A stretch of DNA of 64,000 nucleotides from Pochonia chlamydosporia 170 (Eukaryota > Ascomycota > Sordariomycetes > Hypocreales > Clavicipitaceae): assembly GCF_001653235.2 (NCBI RefSeq), contig NC_035796.1, positions 124,001 through 188,000 of the forward strand, written 5' to 3'. Below, piece after piece: positions 1 to 10,160 of this stretch. Every line of letters begins with the position of its first letter. Positions within the stretch are counted from its first letter, which is position 1. A program made the translations under genes and the position numbers. The notes under the pieces were generated by a model. That model was not told where the DNA came from, ran no database searches, and saw only the letters and a program-made list of their open reading frames with translations.

Positions 1-1120
1 ATTGCGCAGTCGAGGGCCGTGGTGGTTTGCGCAGCTGGAAGGAACTCGGCTATATTCCCACTGATGACCTTGATCCCCATTGTGAGTAAAATCACGCTTC
101 TTGTGCTTCGTTACGGTTGGACTAAATCGGAAAAGGTCCTCGGTTACATCTCTCCATTAGTCGCACAGTTGAGTATGCATATGACGATTTCTGTATTGCA
201 CAGATAGCCAAAGATATGCAGAAGCCCGATGATGCCAGGAAGTACCTTAAACGCTCCCAAAATTGGAAAAATCTGTTCAATGAGGATATTAAAGACCGCG
301 GATTCAAGGGCTTTCTGCAGCCGAGGTACTTAAACGGCACATTCGGTTTCCAGACTCCTAGCCTGTGCTCGCATCCATGGGAAGATTCATATTGCTATCT
401 GTTCGACAACATTGCTGTGAGATCTCTTCTGGATGGAAAGTGTCCATAATCAAAGGACTGCTGCTGATGCTACTTTAGACATACGAGGGAAGTGCCTGGC
501 TATACACCTTCTACGTCCCTCACGAAATGGACTCTCTTATCACAAAGCTCGGTGGCCCGGATGAATTCGTGCGACGGCTGCAGTTCCTCCATGACAACGA
601 CTTGCTGTATTATGGTGATGAGCAAGCATTTCTGTCGGTCTACCTCTTCCATTACGCCGGACGACCAGGCCTCTCCTCACAGTATCAGCACCGCTATATC
701 ACAACCCAATATAACGACACAGTTGGCGGCCTACCAGGTAATGATGACTCCGGCGCGATGGGCTCGTACGGCACGCTGGCCATGATGGGCTTGTGGCCGA
801 TGGGCGGGCAGGACGTTTACCTCATCAACCCGCCATTTTTCCGCGAGGTCAATGTGACCAACGCGTTAACAGGCAAGACTGCGACCGTACGCAACATCAA
901 CTTCGACGCCGGCTACATGAACATCTATATCCAGAACGCCACCCTTAATGGCAAGCTATACACCAAGAGCTGGATTACTCACGACTTCTATCGAAACGGC
1001 GGCGTGCTAGAGCTGACATTGGGCCCGAACGAGAGTGGTTGGGGGAGCCAGGTGGAGAACCTGCCACCGAGCGTAAGCAGACCTCGTCTCGGAGCGAATA
1101 TGTGGAACAGACTTTGCTGA
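1..1120 (+). CDS. GH92 alpha-1,2-mannosidase, 5'-truncated by window edge
   Basis: C-terminal part of a glycoside hydrolase family 92 exo-alpha-mannosidase, a calcium-dependent and usually secreted enzyme that trims mannose from N-glycans or fungal mannan. Recognisable family stretches are GYIPTDDLDP, SRTVEYAYDD, ETYEG-like TYEGSAWLYTFYVPHEMDSL, the catalytic-region NDDSGAMGSYGTLAMMGLWP and the closing LTLGPNESGWG. An intron at about 417-478 (GTGAGA to TTTAG) joins in phase 0 and rebuilds IATYEGSAW. The last exon ends at TGA 1118-1120. The first intron is unclear: a donor at 82 and an acceptor at 160 do not keep frame, and about ten family residues before SRTVEYAYDD are missing. A further small exon, a sequence error or early decay are all possible. 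Family call is firm; exon structure is not. Confidence 0.85.
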
Positions 1121-1813
1121 TGAGCTGGGCAGCTTTCCAACAACGATGATGCCGACTAGAACGCCAACGGGCGTGCTGACGAGCGCAAGTTCAAATAGGG
1201 CTTAGGCTCCTGACTTCTTGATAATTACTTCGCTCAGACACACGAAAGGGGTGACCTTCGAGATCTTAGTGAAGGCAGTCATCAGAGGGATGAAAAGAAA
1301 GGAGGAGGAGGAGGAGAAGAAGAAGAAGAAGAAGAACAACAAATCTAAAGAAAAAAATAAATTTAAATGAAAAAGGGAAGAGCTGGCGAGGTTTTTATGT
1401 TATTTTCTGCAAGTTGGTATTATTAACAACACTACAAGTTCTGCGCTGTTCTTATTCGCCCGCAAGCCCCAGCATCACTCTCCACGCGTCAACGGACTCA
1501 ACAGCCGCACTCGAGTTCCAGTTGCTCTTCTGCCTACCCCTAGAAATGACACTGTGGCTAGCCGTAGCATCCCTTGCCCTTGCCGTGGCACGGATGCTAG
1601 CCAAGCCAGCCCGGTGACGGGAAATGTCGGGGTTGGCCAAAACAGGCGTAAGCGCCCAAATTCTTTTGTGTGAACGCACGTTTCCTTTCCCTTGTTCTTA
1701 GCCATATTTGACTGTGGTAGGTTATAGGCCCTACAGTAAAGTCCTATTGTAGGGTTGCTGGTGCACGCAAAGGATTGTGTGCTTGATCACCCTCCGGTTA
1801 GATTCTGTGGTCC
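1121..1813. other. Intergenic, no gene seen
   Basis: Downstream of the GH92 gene. Apart from a purine microsatellite near 1.3 kb I see no coding signal; the short frames here lack family motifs. Confidence 0.6.
1301..1336. repeat. GGA/GAA trinucleotide microsatellite
   Basis: Five GGA-type units run directly into about seven GAA units, followed by an A-rich stretch. It is a purine-only low-complexity tract 3' of the mannosidase gene, read directly from the sequence. Confidence 0.9.
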
Positions 1814-2285
1814 TTGCTTCATCACCTCGAGAGCGGAGCTTGTTCATCTGGTATGGATTATGATATAATTAGGAAAATGGTAATTCACCATGACACGGAA
1901 AATTTGGTGACCAGAGGGCAGCGTGAAAGACTGGGCCGTTGCCGTTCCCCAATCATCATATTGTTGGTGTCCATTTTGCAACCCAAGTCGTCGCCCTTTC
2001 CCTACACAACAGGCTCTCCAACATCATCTGCAGTCCGCAGATCACTACAAATTATTTGTTTTTTGTCCAGCCAATTTGGCTGACAAAAATTCCGGCACGT
2101 CAAAGATCATCCTGGCGTTTACGACAGTGAGCGGGCTGGTTCAGCACCTCGAAAGCGGAGCTTGTTACCAGGGCATTGCTAGCTTTCGGAAAACAGCGAA
2201 GTATCTGGAGAAACAGTTACAGATGTGTGGTCTCAAACTTCACATTTACAATCAAGAACAACGAGAACAACCATTGAACGGATAG
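1814..2285 (+). pseudogene. Decayed C2H2-type zinc-finger gene remnant
   Basis: Two frames together show the layout of a fungal C2H2 protein family. First comes HHLESGACSSGMDYDIIRK in one frame from 1814. A second frame follows from 1923 with CPFC, an ALQHHLQSADH finger tail and VQHLESGACYQGIASFRK. The doubled HLESGAC phrase is characteristic of these proteins. A stop lies just upstream of the first part (about 1799) and the two halves are in different frames with no clear intron between them, so this looks like a broken copy. A spliced gene with an unrecognised intron is the alternative. Confidence 0.5.
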
Positions 2286-2859
2286 ATGGATTATGCTTTA
2301 TTGATGAATTATTCGTTCGCGTTATCAAAATGAATCTAAGCTAATGTGAATTAATGTCTAGGCATCCACGCGACAAATACTAGCGTTACAGAGTATTTGT
2401 ATGTATAATACTTCTAAAGAGCATCTAGTATGCTTGTTGGAAGCCGCAAACTACACGTGGCTAGGGTTGGGCCTTCTGCCGAGAATTCTAGCAACAAAAG
2501 AGAAACATAGCAAAGTAGTTATCTTGAAGTTCCAGCAACGAGACTCGCCCCCTCCCCCAAGCAATACCACATTGTATTTTCTGGGTTAAGCAACTTCAGA
2601 TTGACACCCGCCTATTCTTCCACATCTGATTAATATTTTCTTTTTTTCGCGCATATATGGGTGGTAGACTTTGCACCAGTGTTACCAGAAATGGCTGTCT
2701 GGGGACTGTGCTGTACTGTAAGGCATGTTTATGTGCTATACTCTCTCTATATACATATAGTATACTGGGATGTTAAAGATGCTTTAAACACCAACAGACA
2801 TCTTGAGAGTCTTTCATCCTCTGTGCGTCAGTATAGCCCAGTATTCCGCCAATGGTAAC
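2286..2859. other. Intergenic, no gene seen
   Basis: AT-rich spacer between the zinc-finger relic and the hAT element. No coding motif, RNA gene or clear repeat was recognised on either strand. Confidence 0.6.
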
Positions 2860-2867
2860 AAGCTACC

Positions 2868-2885
2868 CAGAGACCCAATCAACTA
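2868..2885 (+). repeat. hAT left terminal inverted repeat
   Basis: CAGAGACCCAATCAACTA, immediately after the AAGCTACC duplication. It is the exact reverse complement of 6622-6639. Confidence 0.95.
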
Positions 2886-3395
2886 AATCAACTACACGGC
2901 ATCTGTCAATTTAGAGTAAGTGTAGATTAGTAATGAAACTTTGAATGTAGTGTATCAACGGACACCTCAAATGTAGTTGATTTAAGTGTAGTTGACTTCA
3001 GTGGATGGAGGTTTGTGGCGGCATCATCCAGAGTCGCGGCGTAGTGGGGCAGCGCATGATGGCACTAAGTTAACGCGTCTACACGTCCACGCGCTTGCTC
3101 ATACCTCTTTCCTCTTCATCTTGGTTTTCGTGCAATATAGTGGCATTATCTCTTGAGTTGATCTCATCGCGCCCGTGTCAGGGTTGGCCACAGTGACGCT
3201 AACCATCCCCTCGCATTAAAAAGTGTCAGAGACGACATATTCTAACAAATACCTCCCTCTTAGAAGGAGGTGATGTCCACTTTTGCTGGCTGGTACAACA
3301 AGTAGGGCTTCCCGAGGCTCCTCTGGTGCGAATCTACCTTCGGCTGCTCCCGTCCCCTTCCCTTCATTCACTCTTGTAGCACTCGAATCGCCTCT

Positions 3396-5891
3396 TCAAT
3401 GGCCAGCTGTTTTCGCCGCGGCAGCGAGCCACGATAGCTCCCGTCTTCTGAACTCATCATCATTAAGATGGATGCCCTCGAGCTCTTTCTTCTCCTCTAT
3501 GATCGAGAGAAATAACGGATCTAGGTCGTTGATAATGCCTGCCCGAAACCACGACCTCAATACCTGACACATCCCAACTGTTTGCGCCTGAAGATTGCAC
3601 CGTTGGGGAACAACCATCTGCCCTGCTGCCGAGAACATCCTCTCACATTCTGCAGACATTGATTGTATTGTGACAAAGTCGAGGGCCATTCGGGAGAGAC
3701 GAGGGTATTGCAGGCGCTTCTCATGCCAATACGCTATCGGATCTCGCACAGTCTTGTCGGTGCTCTCATGGCTCGATTGCCATCGTTCGTATTCGTCGCC
3801 AATCGTGTCGTCGTCCAGTAGAGGCTCTGTCTGTATGGAGTCGATACGGGACTGTTCGCAATGCTCTTCGAAGGCATTGTAGTATTGCTTCTGTCGTTTT
3901 GCAACAGGCTCGTCATTTGAGGCCACCACAATATGGAAATCTCGATAGGACTCGTCCCACACTTCTTGAACTATCCTTTTTGCAGATCTGATCCAGTCGG
4001 GCTTATGTACCCAGGCCTGCTCGAACCATCCCCATCTGTATGCCGGGTGGAGTGCGAGGGCGGTATAATATATCGGTGTTGTGTCGAGAATAGTGTAATA
4101 CTTGTCTAATTTCTCCCAGGCCATATTTATGCTGATCCTGAACTGTTCGGGGTCAGGAAAATCTTTTGCCATCGCCTTATATTTTTCGAGCTTGCCAAGC
4201 AGGAATTCAAACCCATTGATCACATCCCAAACGTTCCCATATGAACCAGTATAACCCCTCTTGCGTTTCCTGATTAAACCGTCGCCTTCTAGAGTCTTGA
4301 CTGCATCTTCATAGTATCCAAGGATCGTCGCGAAGTGTTGAAGTACAGACCAATCGTTGGCCGTAAGTTGGTTCTCGTCTCTAAGGATTCGAGGCCGGAC
4401 AGCCGACTTTTTCAACTGGCCAGTTCTTTTTGATGTATTCTCCTCCTCCCATTGGATTCGGAACTTCGCGACTAGCAGTTCGAAGTACCTTCGAAGTCTC
4501 AAGGCGCGGCGGATCATATAGAGCTGGGAAAGCCAGCGCGTATCGTTATCTAGCACTACCGAGACGGGGCTTTTTGACCGTATTTTCGGATCGTCCGACA
4601 TGGATATGTCGTACTCTTGAAGTTCTTTCAACAGGTATGTCAGTCTGTCCGATCGATCAACATCCACGACGAAATTATGGAGCTTCCCAACCGGCCCTTT
4701 CTGTCGCCAAAGTTCGTATTCGGCTTCAGACAGCGCTTCTGCACCAGAAAGTTGTTCTTCGAACGCGTCTGTATCCTTCCCGAACAGTAGTGCCTTCGCA
4801 GACAGATTGACTATATGGCCGAAGCAGCGGCCTCGCCTTCGAGCGCCATTGAAGCCGAGCTTTTTGCCAATAGCCTCAAGTGCTGTGTCGTTGTTCTCGG
4901 CATTGTCAAGGGTAAAATACCCAATATTCTCCTCGATGCCAAAAGCCTCGATGGTATAAAGGACTTCTGTTGCAATGTTGTTCCCCGAATGTCTGCGGAC
5001 TTCGGGGACCCCCAGAGCGACCTTGTGGGGCTTGCTATTCTCGTCCCTGAAGAAGCACACGATACCGTATAACGAGTGTCGATTCCGCGCCCTCCATCCG
5101 TCAAAGCTGACGTGTATTAAGCCGGGGCTCTTTCGCAGGGCTTCAATGACGCGCGCCTTGTGCTTTTTAAATTCGGAGTTGATGAGCGCGCGAACTGTGG
5201 TATCAGAGATGTTGGCGTTCGTGATCTTGACTGCAGGGTTAAGGTATTCGAAGATATCCCGGAGTCTCTCATGTTCAACAACACTAAAGGGCTGATTCGT
5301 GTCGACTATCCACTCGATCAGGAGACGTTGAAAGTGATTTCGATTAAATCCGCGTATCATAGAGTTGGCAATCGCCTGTTCTCGAGGTCTTAAAGGGTCG
5401 AGCTTCCATATATCCACAATCGATCTTGGCCTCTTGCTCCCTGGCTTCTCCTCGGCTTTCTTTTGCAAGCCGGACTTTGTCTTGTTATCTGGTGCAGATA
5501 TTCCGTGATCCTTGTATAAGTGATTCAGCGCATTCTGAAGGCCAATAGCAACGAAATTCTTAGGTCTGGGGTCGTTCTTCTGAATACACGGCTTGCAGAC
5601 CCATCTGCGCTCGTCGTCATGTTGTATGTCGTATCCATATTCCCAAGCCCATGAGTAGTTGTCTTTGCTTCTTTCTGACCATACCCAACCCGGAAAATGT
5701 CCCCAAAGACGCGTATCGTACTTATCAGGAGTGGGCAATGTCGTCGGCGGCGGGGAGAACGGCGTCAATGAGCTCTCGGCAGAAGAAGCAGGCGTGGAAG
5801 GCACTGGGAGTTCGAAGTCAATTGGGACATCATCGATAGAAATTGGGGACGATTCTAGGAATTCCGAAGCGCTCATGGTCATAGTAAACAT
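3396..5891 (-). CDS. hAT transposase
   Basis: An 831-residue transposase that would cut and reinsert the surrounding element. Near residues 45-140 there is a BED-like zinc-finger region with WVCKPC and a later H-x-x-x-x-H tail (LNHLYKDHG). The central part fits the RNase-H-like catalytic fold, including VSFDGWRARNRHSLYGIVCFF and GRCFGHIVNLSAKALL. The C-terminal hAT dimerisation domain is clear (DPIAYWHEKRLQYPRLSRMA, then SAECERMFSAAGQ). The frame is uninterrupted. I take the first ATG at 5891; the frame stays open slightly further upstream but has no ATG there, and ATGs at 5882 and 5876 are alternatives. It may be functional, since nothing is visibly broken. Confidence 0.93.
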   Translation of the reverse strand: MFTMTMSASEFLESSPISIDDVPIDFELPVPSTPASSAESSLTPFSPPPTTLPTPDKYDTRLWGHFPGWVWSERSKDNYSWAWEYGYDIQHDDERRWVCKPCIQKNDPRPKNFVAIGLQNALNHLYKDHGISAPDNKTKSGLQKKAEEKPGSKRPRSIVDIWKLDPLRPREQAIANSMIRGFNRNHFQRLLIEWIVDTNQPFSVVEHERLRDIFEYLNPAVKITNANISDTTVRALINSEFKKHKARVIEALRKSPGLIHVSFDGWRARNRHSLYGIVCFFRDENSKPHKVALGVPEVRRHSGNNIATEVLYTIEAFGIEENIGYFTLDNAENNDTALEAIGKKLGFNGARRRGRCFGHIVNLSAKALLFGKDTDAFEEQLSGAEALSEAEYELWRQKGPVGKLHNFVVDVDRSDRLTYLLKELQEYDISMSDDPKIRSKSPVSVVLDNDTRWLSQLYMIRRALRLRRYFELLVAKFRIQWEEENTSKRTGQLKKSAVRPRILRDENQLTANDWSVLQHFATILGYYEDAVKTLEGDGLIRKRKRGYTGSYGNVWDVINGFEFLLGKLEKYKAMAKDFPDPEQFRISINMAWEKLDKYYTILDTTPIYYTALALHPAYRWGWFEQAWVHKPDWIRSAKRIVQEVWDESYRDFHIVVASNDEPVAKRQKQYYNAFEEHCEQSRIDSIQTEPLLDDDTIGDEYERWQSSHESTDKTVRDPIAYWHEKRLQYPRLSRMALDFVTIQSMSAECERMFSAAGQMVVPQRCNLQAQTVGMCQVLRSWFRAGIINDLDPLFLSIIEEKKELEGIHLNDDEFRRRELSWLAAAAKTAGH

Positions 5892-6621
5892 AAAGACATA
5901 ATGTGAAAGTGTCACGGACTAACTCGTTGCCGTGCACCTGGGTTGATGGCAATGCTGATAACGCCACCAAATGAGGGTCTCACAACCAGCCCCTGAGCAT
6001 TGACTGCCCAGTTAACCACCATAGTAGAGAGTCCACCCCTCGAGAACGTCTGCTCTCTCTTTTTTGTTAGCTGAATGAGCCGCGTGTCCCCTTACGGAAC
6101 TTACTGGGGCCGACCGGCGACCCCTTACAGAAAAGAAGCGATGATACTTGTTGTAGATGGCCAGAAATAGGTGTTATGTGATGATCAAGCAGGTGCTAGC
6201 TAGCAGGAAGATATTTCAATAAACTAGGCATCAGCCATCGTTCCGCTACACGGCATTCAAAACATGGCAATACGGTTCCAAGATGGGTAAAAAGATGCCG
6301 AAGTCAATCAACCAAGGATCAACAGACGCACGACGCAGTAGCGGAGGCTCTACCTTAAGGCACTTTGGTTAGAATACAAATTACGGATGTAGAATAGGGG
6401 GAGGAAGCTGACTTGTCGTCTCGCCCGCAGCCGAACCTACCCTGAAGCTAAGTTCGAGATCAAATGTGCAGCCCTTTAACCATCAACAGTTACACTGAAA
6501 TCAACTAAATCCACGTACACGAGAGGCCCAAATTTAGTTTAATTGATTAGTCAGGATTGTCCTGATTTAGTTGATTTAGTTGAGTGTAATACACTAAGTT
6601 GATCAACCAGTGTAAGTCGTG

Positions 6622-6639
6622 TAGTTGATTGGGTCTCTG
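6622..6639 (-). repeat. hAT right terminal inverted repeat
   Basis: Reverse complement of 2868-2885, followed directly by the second AAGCTACC at 6640-6647. Confidence 0.95.
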
Positions 6640-7717
6640 AAGCTACCGCATCTGCAATCTAAGGTGGAGACTCTAGCGTCAATAGTCAACGATGGCGTTA
6701 AGACATATATGTTATACCTTTTCGGCTAACGAATAAGCTACACTGGCTGGTGCATTGATGACCTTACCCCCTTGGGATTCTGGGGGGTTGCAAGCAGTTT
6801 TCGAAGTATTGTTTGGGTCAAACGCTCCTAGGTGGTTATTTATATCCAAGACTAGCTTGTTGGGCGCCAAGTAGTTTCCCTTCATGTGTGACTGGTTCGT
6901 TCGCTGTTATGATTGGCATCAGACCCCCTGGTATCATAACCAACAACAGATAAAAGCACGACCGTATTAGAACGAATAATCCTCCGTAACACTCCTTATA
7001 CATAACCCCGCCTCTTCTGATTCGGTCAGATTAGCCCCCCGCGTTTCAGTCATGCCCCAAAATGCATTGCGTCCCACCCGGAGGAGTTAACACAAAATGC
7101 TTATGGACAATTAGTAGAGTTGGTTTATTTATGTGATGCTCACATTAGATCCCTAATTTAGGCGTTAGTTAAGCAGCTTGCCAAAAAGGCAACTTATCTA
7201 CGCTTATTGCCTCTAGTTATACAGGGCAGTCCGCCGCAGTTAAGCAAAATAGCATCAAGATATTATCTAATAAGCTTCTAACTTTTCCTTGGATTCACTT
7301 AAGCATAGAGCACGTTCCTGGCGCCTAACATAGAATAGCTATTAGTTTATTGGTTAGTTATGTGTGTTTATTGTTTTATTATTTAGCTAACTATTAGGCT
7401 TAATAGTGGGACTCCTAATAGTATTAGTTTTATTTATTGTAAAGCATCTAATTAAGAATTTCTATTATCTAGCATTATATTATAACCTAGAAGTAGCTAT
7501 AGCTATTAGTTAGTATTTACTTTAGCTCGCTAAAAAGCTTCTCTCTTGCGCTTCCCCTGCTTTTATTGTGGAAGTATATCTAGAAAGATCACAAGAGTTA
7601 TATATATCTAGTAGGCGCTATTAAACTAATAGTAACTATTTTAAGATATTATTAAGGCTATTATAGGTTCTTCTATTTAGCAAGTAGATGCTTTTATATA
7701 GTGTATATCTATGTCTA

Positions 7718-7910
7718 TGTTATGGTCTAGCTCGATTGGGCTATCGCAGGTGCTAGCTGCAGACATACCGGTTGTCTGGGCCCTTTAGCTATTGCGGCAA
7801 AAGAGTACGAATTGAACAAGTCCCTTGTGACTGCTCAATCTAGCACTATACAGGCTCCCTTAGTTGCGAACACAATACTGAAGACTGGGCTTTAAGCCCA
7901 GACCTTTACA
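7718..7910 (+). mobile_element. Solo LTR, plus orientation
   Basis: 193 bp beginning TGTTATGGTCTAG and ending CCTTTACA, that is TG...CA ends. It is flanked by the 5-bp duplication GTCTA at 7713-7717 and 7911-7915. An inverted near-copy lies at 8445-8645. A lone TG...CA unit with its own 5-bp duplication is what LTR-LTR recombination leaves after excision of a retrotransposon body. It contains an internal palindrome TGGGCTTTAAGCCCA near its 3' end. Confidence 0.85.
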
Positions 7911-8444
7911 GTCTATTACAGAAGCAATCGTAAAACTAACCACAGCTATCTAAGACTTCTAGCAAGAAGTTAAAAGGGATATTTAGGAAATTAAAGATAA
8001 CATAAAAAAGTTAAAAGACAGAAATAGCCTTAGATAGAGTAGCTAAAGAGGTAACGCGCTTAGGACGTGTAATACCTATACTCTCTCTTACTTAGACGCT
8101 AATATTGATAATAATTTATGTGGGATAGATAGCAAGCTTTTATAAATAGTTGAAATAAAGCAGGGGTTTTGGTACTTTATAAGGCTACCTGTAACGGGCT
8201 AGCCTAGCGGCTTCTGCAAGCTAGCGTTACTAATAGTAACTTTTCTTATAGAGAGAAGAGAGAAAGGGGAAAGAGGTTAGCCTAGCTCTAAAGAGAGCCC
8301 TTATAGAGTCTAGCTAAGCTCTAGTGGAAACCTATAGTGGATCCTTAGGTAGCCCTTCTAGTGTACTTATCTCTCTCTCCCCTTAAGATCTAAGCGTTAC
8401 GCTTAAATCCATAACACTACCAGCAGAATTGCAAATAAAGATAT

Positions 8445-8645
8445 TGTAAAGGACTGGGCTTAAAGCCCAGTCTTCAGTATTGTGTGCGCAACTGGGGGAG
8501 CCTGTATAGTGCTAGATTAAGCAGTCACAAGGGACTTGTTCAATTCGTACTCTTTTGCCGCAGTGGTTAATTGGCAGAAGGGCCCGGACAACCGGTATGT
8601 CTGCAGCTAGCACCTGCGATAGCCCAATCGAGCTAGACCATAACA
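8445..8645 (-). mobile_element. Solo LTR, minus orientation
   Basis: Inverted relative of the LTR at 7718-7910, differing by a few substitutions and a short insertion (201 versus 193 bp). It has TG...CA ends and its own 5-bp duplication GATAT at 8440-8444 and 8646-8650. Because the two duplications differ, these are two independent insertions and not the arms of one element. Confidence 0.85.
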
Positions 8646-10160
8646 GATATAGACAATAGCAGCTTTAACAGTTTGCTTTTTTAAGCCTTATATAGAACTA
8701 TTTTGCCACAATATAACTAGCACATTACCACTAAACCTAGTTATCTAGCTGCTAAACCTATTGTTTTAGCAGCTAAATCTTAAACCTTCGCTTGTAAAGC
8801 TTAGAAGTTAATATTTTATTAGCCTAAAACAAACACACCTAAGAGCTTTGAGTACCCTAAGAAATACCGCACTTACATGTAGCTTATTAGCAATTTAGTC
8901 TAAATTAAATTACTTCTCTTTAGTTTAAGTAGTTAAAATCCTTTTAATTCTCTAGATTAAATAATATTTAATTCTTAATTGCTTTAGTCTTTCTAGAAAA
9001 CCTTAGTAATATTATTTAGTAGTATATCTTTAGAAGGTATAGCCTATAGTAAAGAAAGGTACTTTTAGTTAATAAGAGATTTAGTAAATAAGCATTAAAT
9101 ACACTAAGTAAATAGCTCTAGTTAAAAAAAAAATTGCGGTTAAGTCTATTAATTAAATCCTTTAGCTAAAGGGGAGAGAGGGAAACCTCTCTTTTATCTG
9201 TAAGCTAGCTATAAGATTAAATAAAAACACTAAGTCCCCTTTTTCCTAGCCCTCTTGTTAGGCTCCTAAGTGTGTGTAATTCCGCCTACACAATATAAGC
9301 CTCCCAATCTGCAGCATATCTATTGGGAGTCTTAACAAGCTAGCGACAAGATTAGAGGGTTTAAGTTTAGCCTCTTCAAGAACACTTATTAAGGATATTA
9401 GTTTAATTATACTAATAATATTATCTTTATCTATTCTAATATAATAGATAAACTATACTATATAGATCTAAGCTATATATAAAATCTAGCATTTCCTAAC
9501 TTAAGTTTTAGACTAAGGTTAGATGCTATTAAATTCTTAAAAACGTGCAATAATATTTAACTTAGTGCTAACTTATATTCTTTTGCTTTTTTAGCTATAC
9601 TGCCTAAAAATAGACGTTAAAGTTTCCTTATCTATATACAGTAAGGTTCTATAAACTTTAACCCAGTAATATAGTAGAGCATTACTTATTACCTAGAATG
9701 GGCTGCCTAATGGACCGGTATAGTGGGAAGAGCTCTATTAGGCTGTTATTTAGATTTAGGAGGAGCATAACAGTGCACTTAGATTAGAAGTGGAATTATC
9801 CACTTTAATTAGCGTAGATGTATTACAACGATAGACTTTAATAGCACTTATTATAAAACTGAGGTGGGGATCTCTTTTATAGGGCTATAATAATTAGGTT
9901 TATACCTGCTTATATTTTTTTGCTTCTAAGTGCCGTTAGTTATCTCCCTATGCCGTTTAGTTAGCTATCTTAAGCCCCAGTTTGCGACATATATAATTCT
10001 ATAAAGTTAGCGGACATAACGGTCTGTATCGTTGATAAAAAGTCCAAGTTCCCGACGAGGGCTATAACAGCTGGGAGAATGTCTAGTCTCGCACCAAGAG
10101 GTAGCTTTTTCGTGACTGTCGTGTTGGGCATTTCGATGCTATAAGCGTCACTGCTTTGCC

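Larger units (their letters stand above)
2868..6639 (-). mobile_element. Complete hAT-superfamily DNA transposon
   Basis: The element is 3,772 bp and is bounded by an inverted terminal repeat beginning CAGAGACCCAATCAACTA. It is flanked by a perfect 8-bp target duplication, AAGCTACC, at 2860-2867 and 6640-6647. An 8-bp duplication with CAG-type ends is diagnostic of hAT elements. Subterminal regions on both sides carry many copies of GTAGTTGATTT-like words in both orientations, which in hATs serve as transposase binding sites. Inside is one long transposase frame on the minus strand. The perfect duplication and intact frame suggest recent insertion. It looks related to fungal Restless/Drifter-like hATs, but that assignment needs an alignment. 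Confidence 0.95.
6648..10160. other. AT-rich, RIP-like gene desert
   Basis: Extremely rich in TpA, with runs of TTA, TAG, TAA and TAT in every frame, so no frame stays open. This is the composition left by repeat-induced point mutation of transposons (CpA to TpA). Two solo LTRs sit inside and are annotated separately. Short stretches of more normal composition (for example around 9.69-9.80 kb) are probably retrotransposon relics, but I could not assign a family. No gene. Confidence 0.75.

Noticed and set aside
3283..5901. Several plus-strand frames of 60-126 codons opposite the transposase
   Set aside because: They mirror the transposase codons on the other strand and show no motif of their own.
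7718..8645. A single foldback or MITE element with about 195-bp inverted arms
   Set aside because: Each arm has its own distinct 5-bp duplication and TG...CA ends, so two solo LTR insertions fit better.
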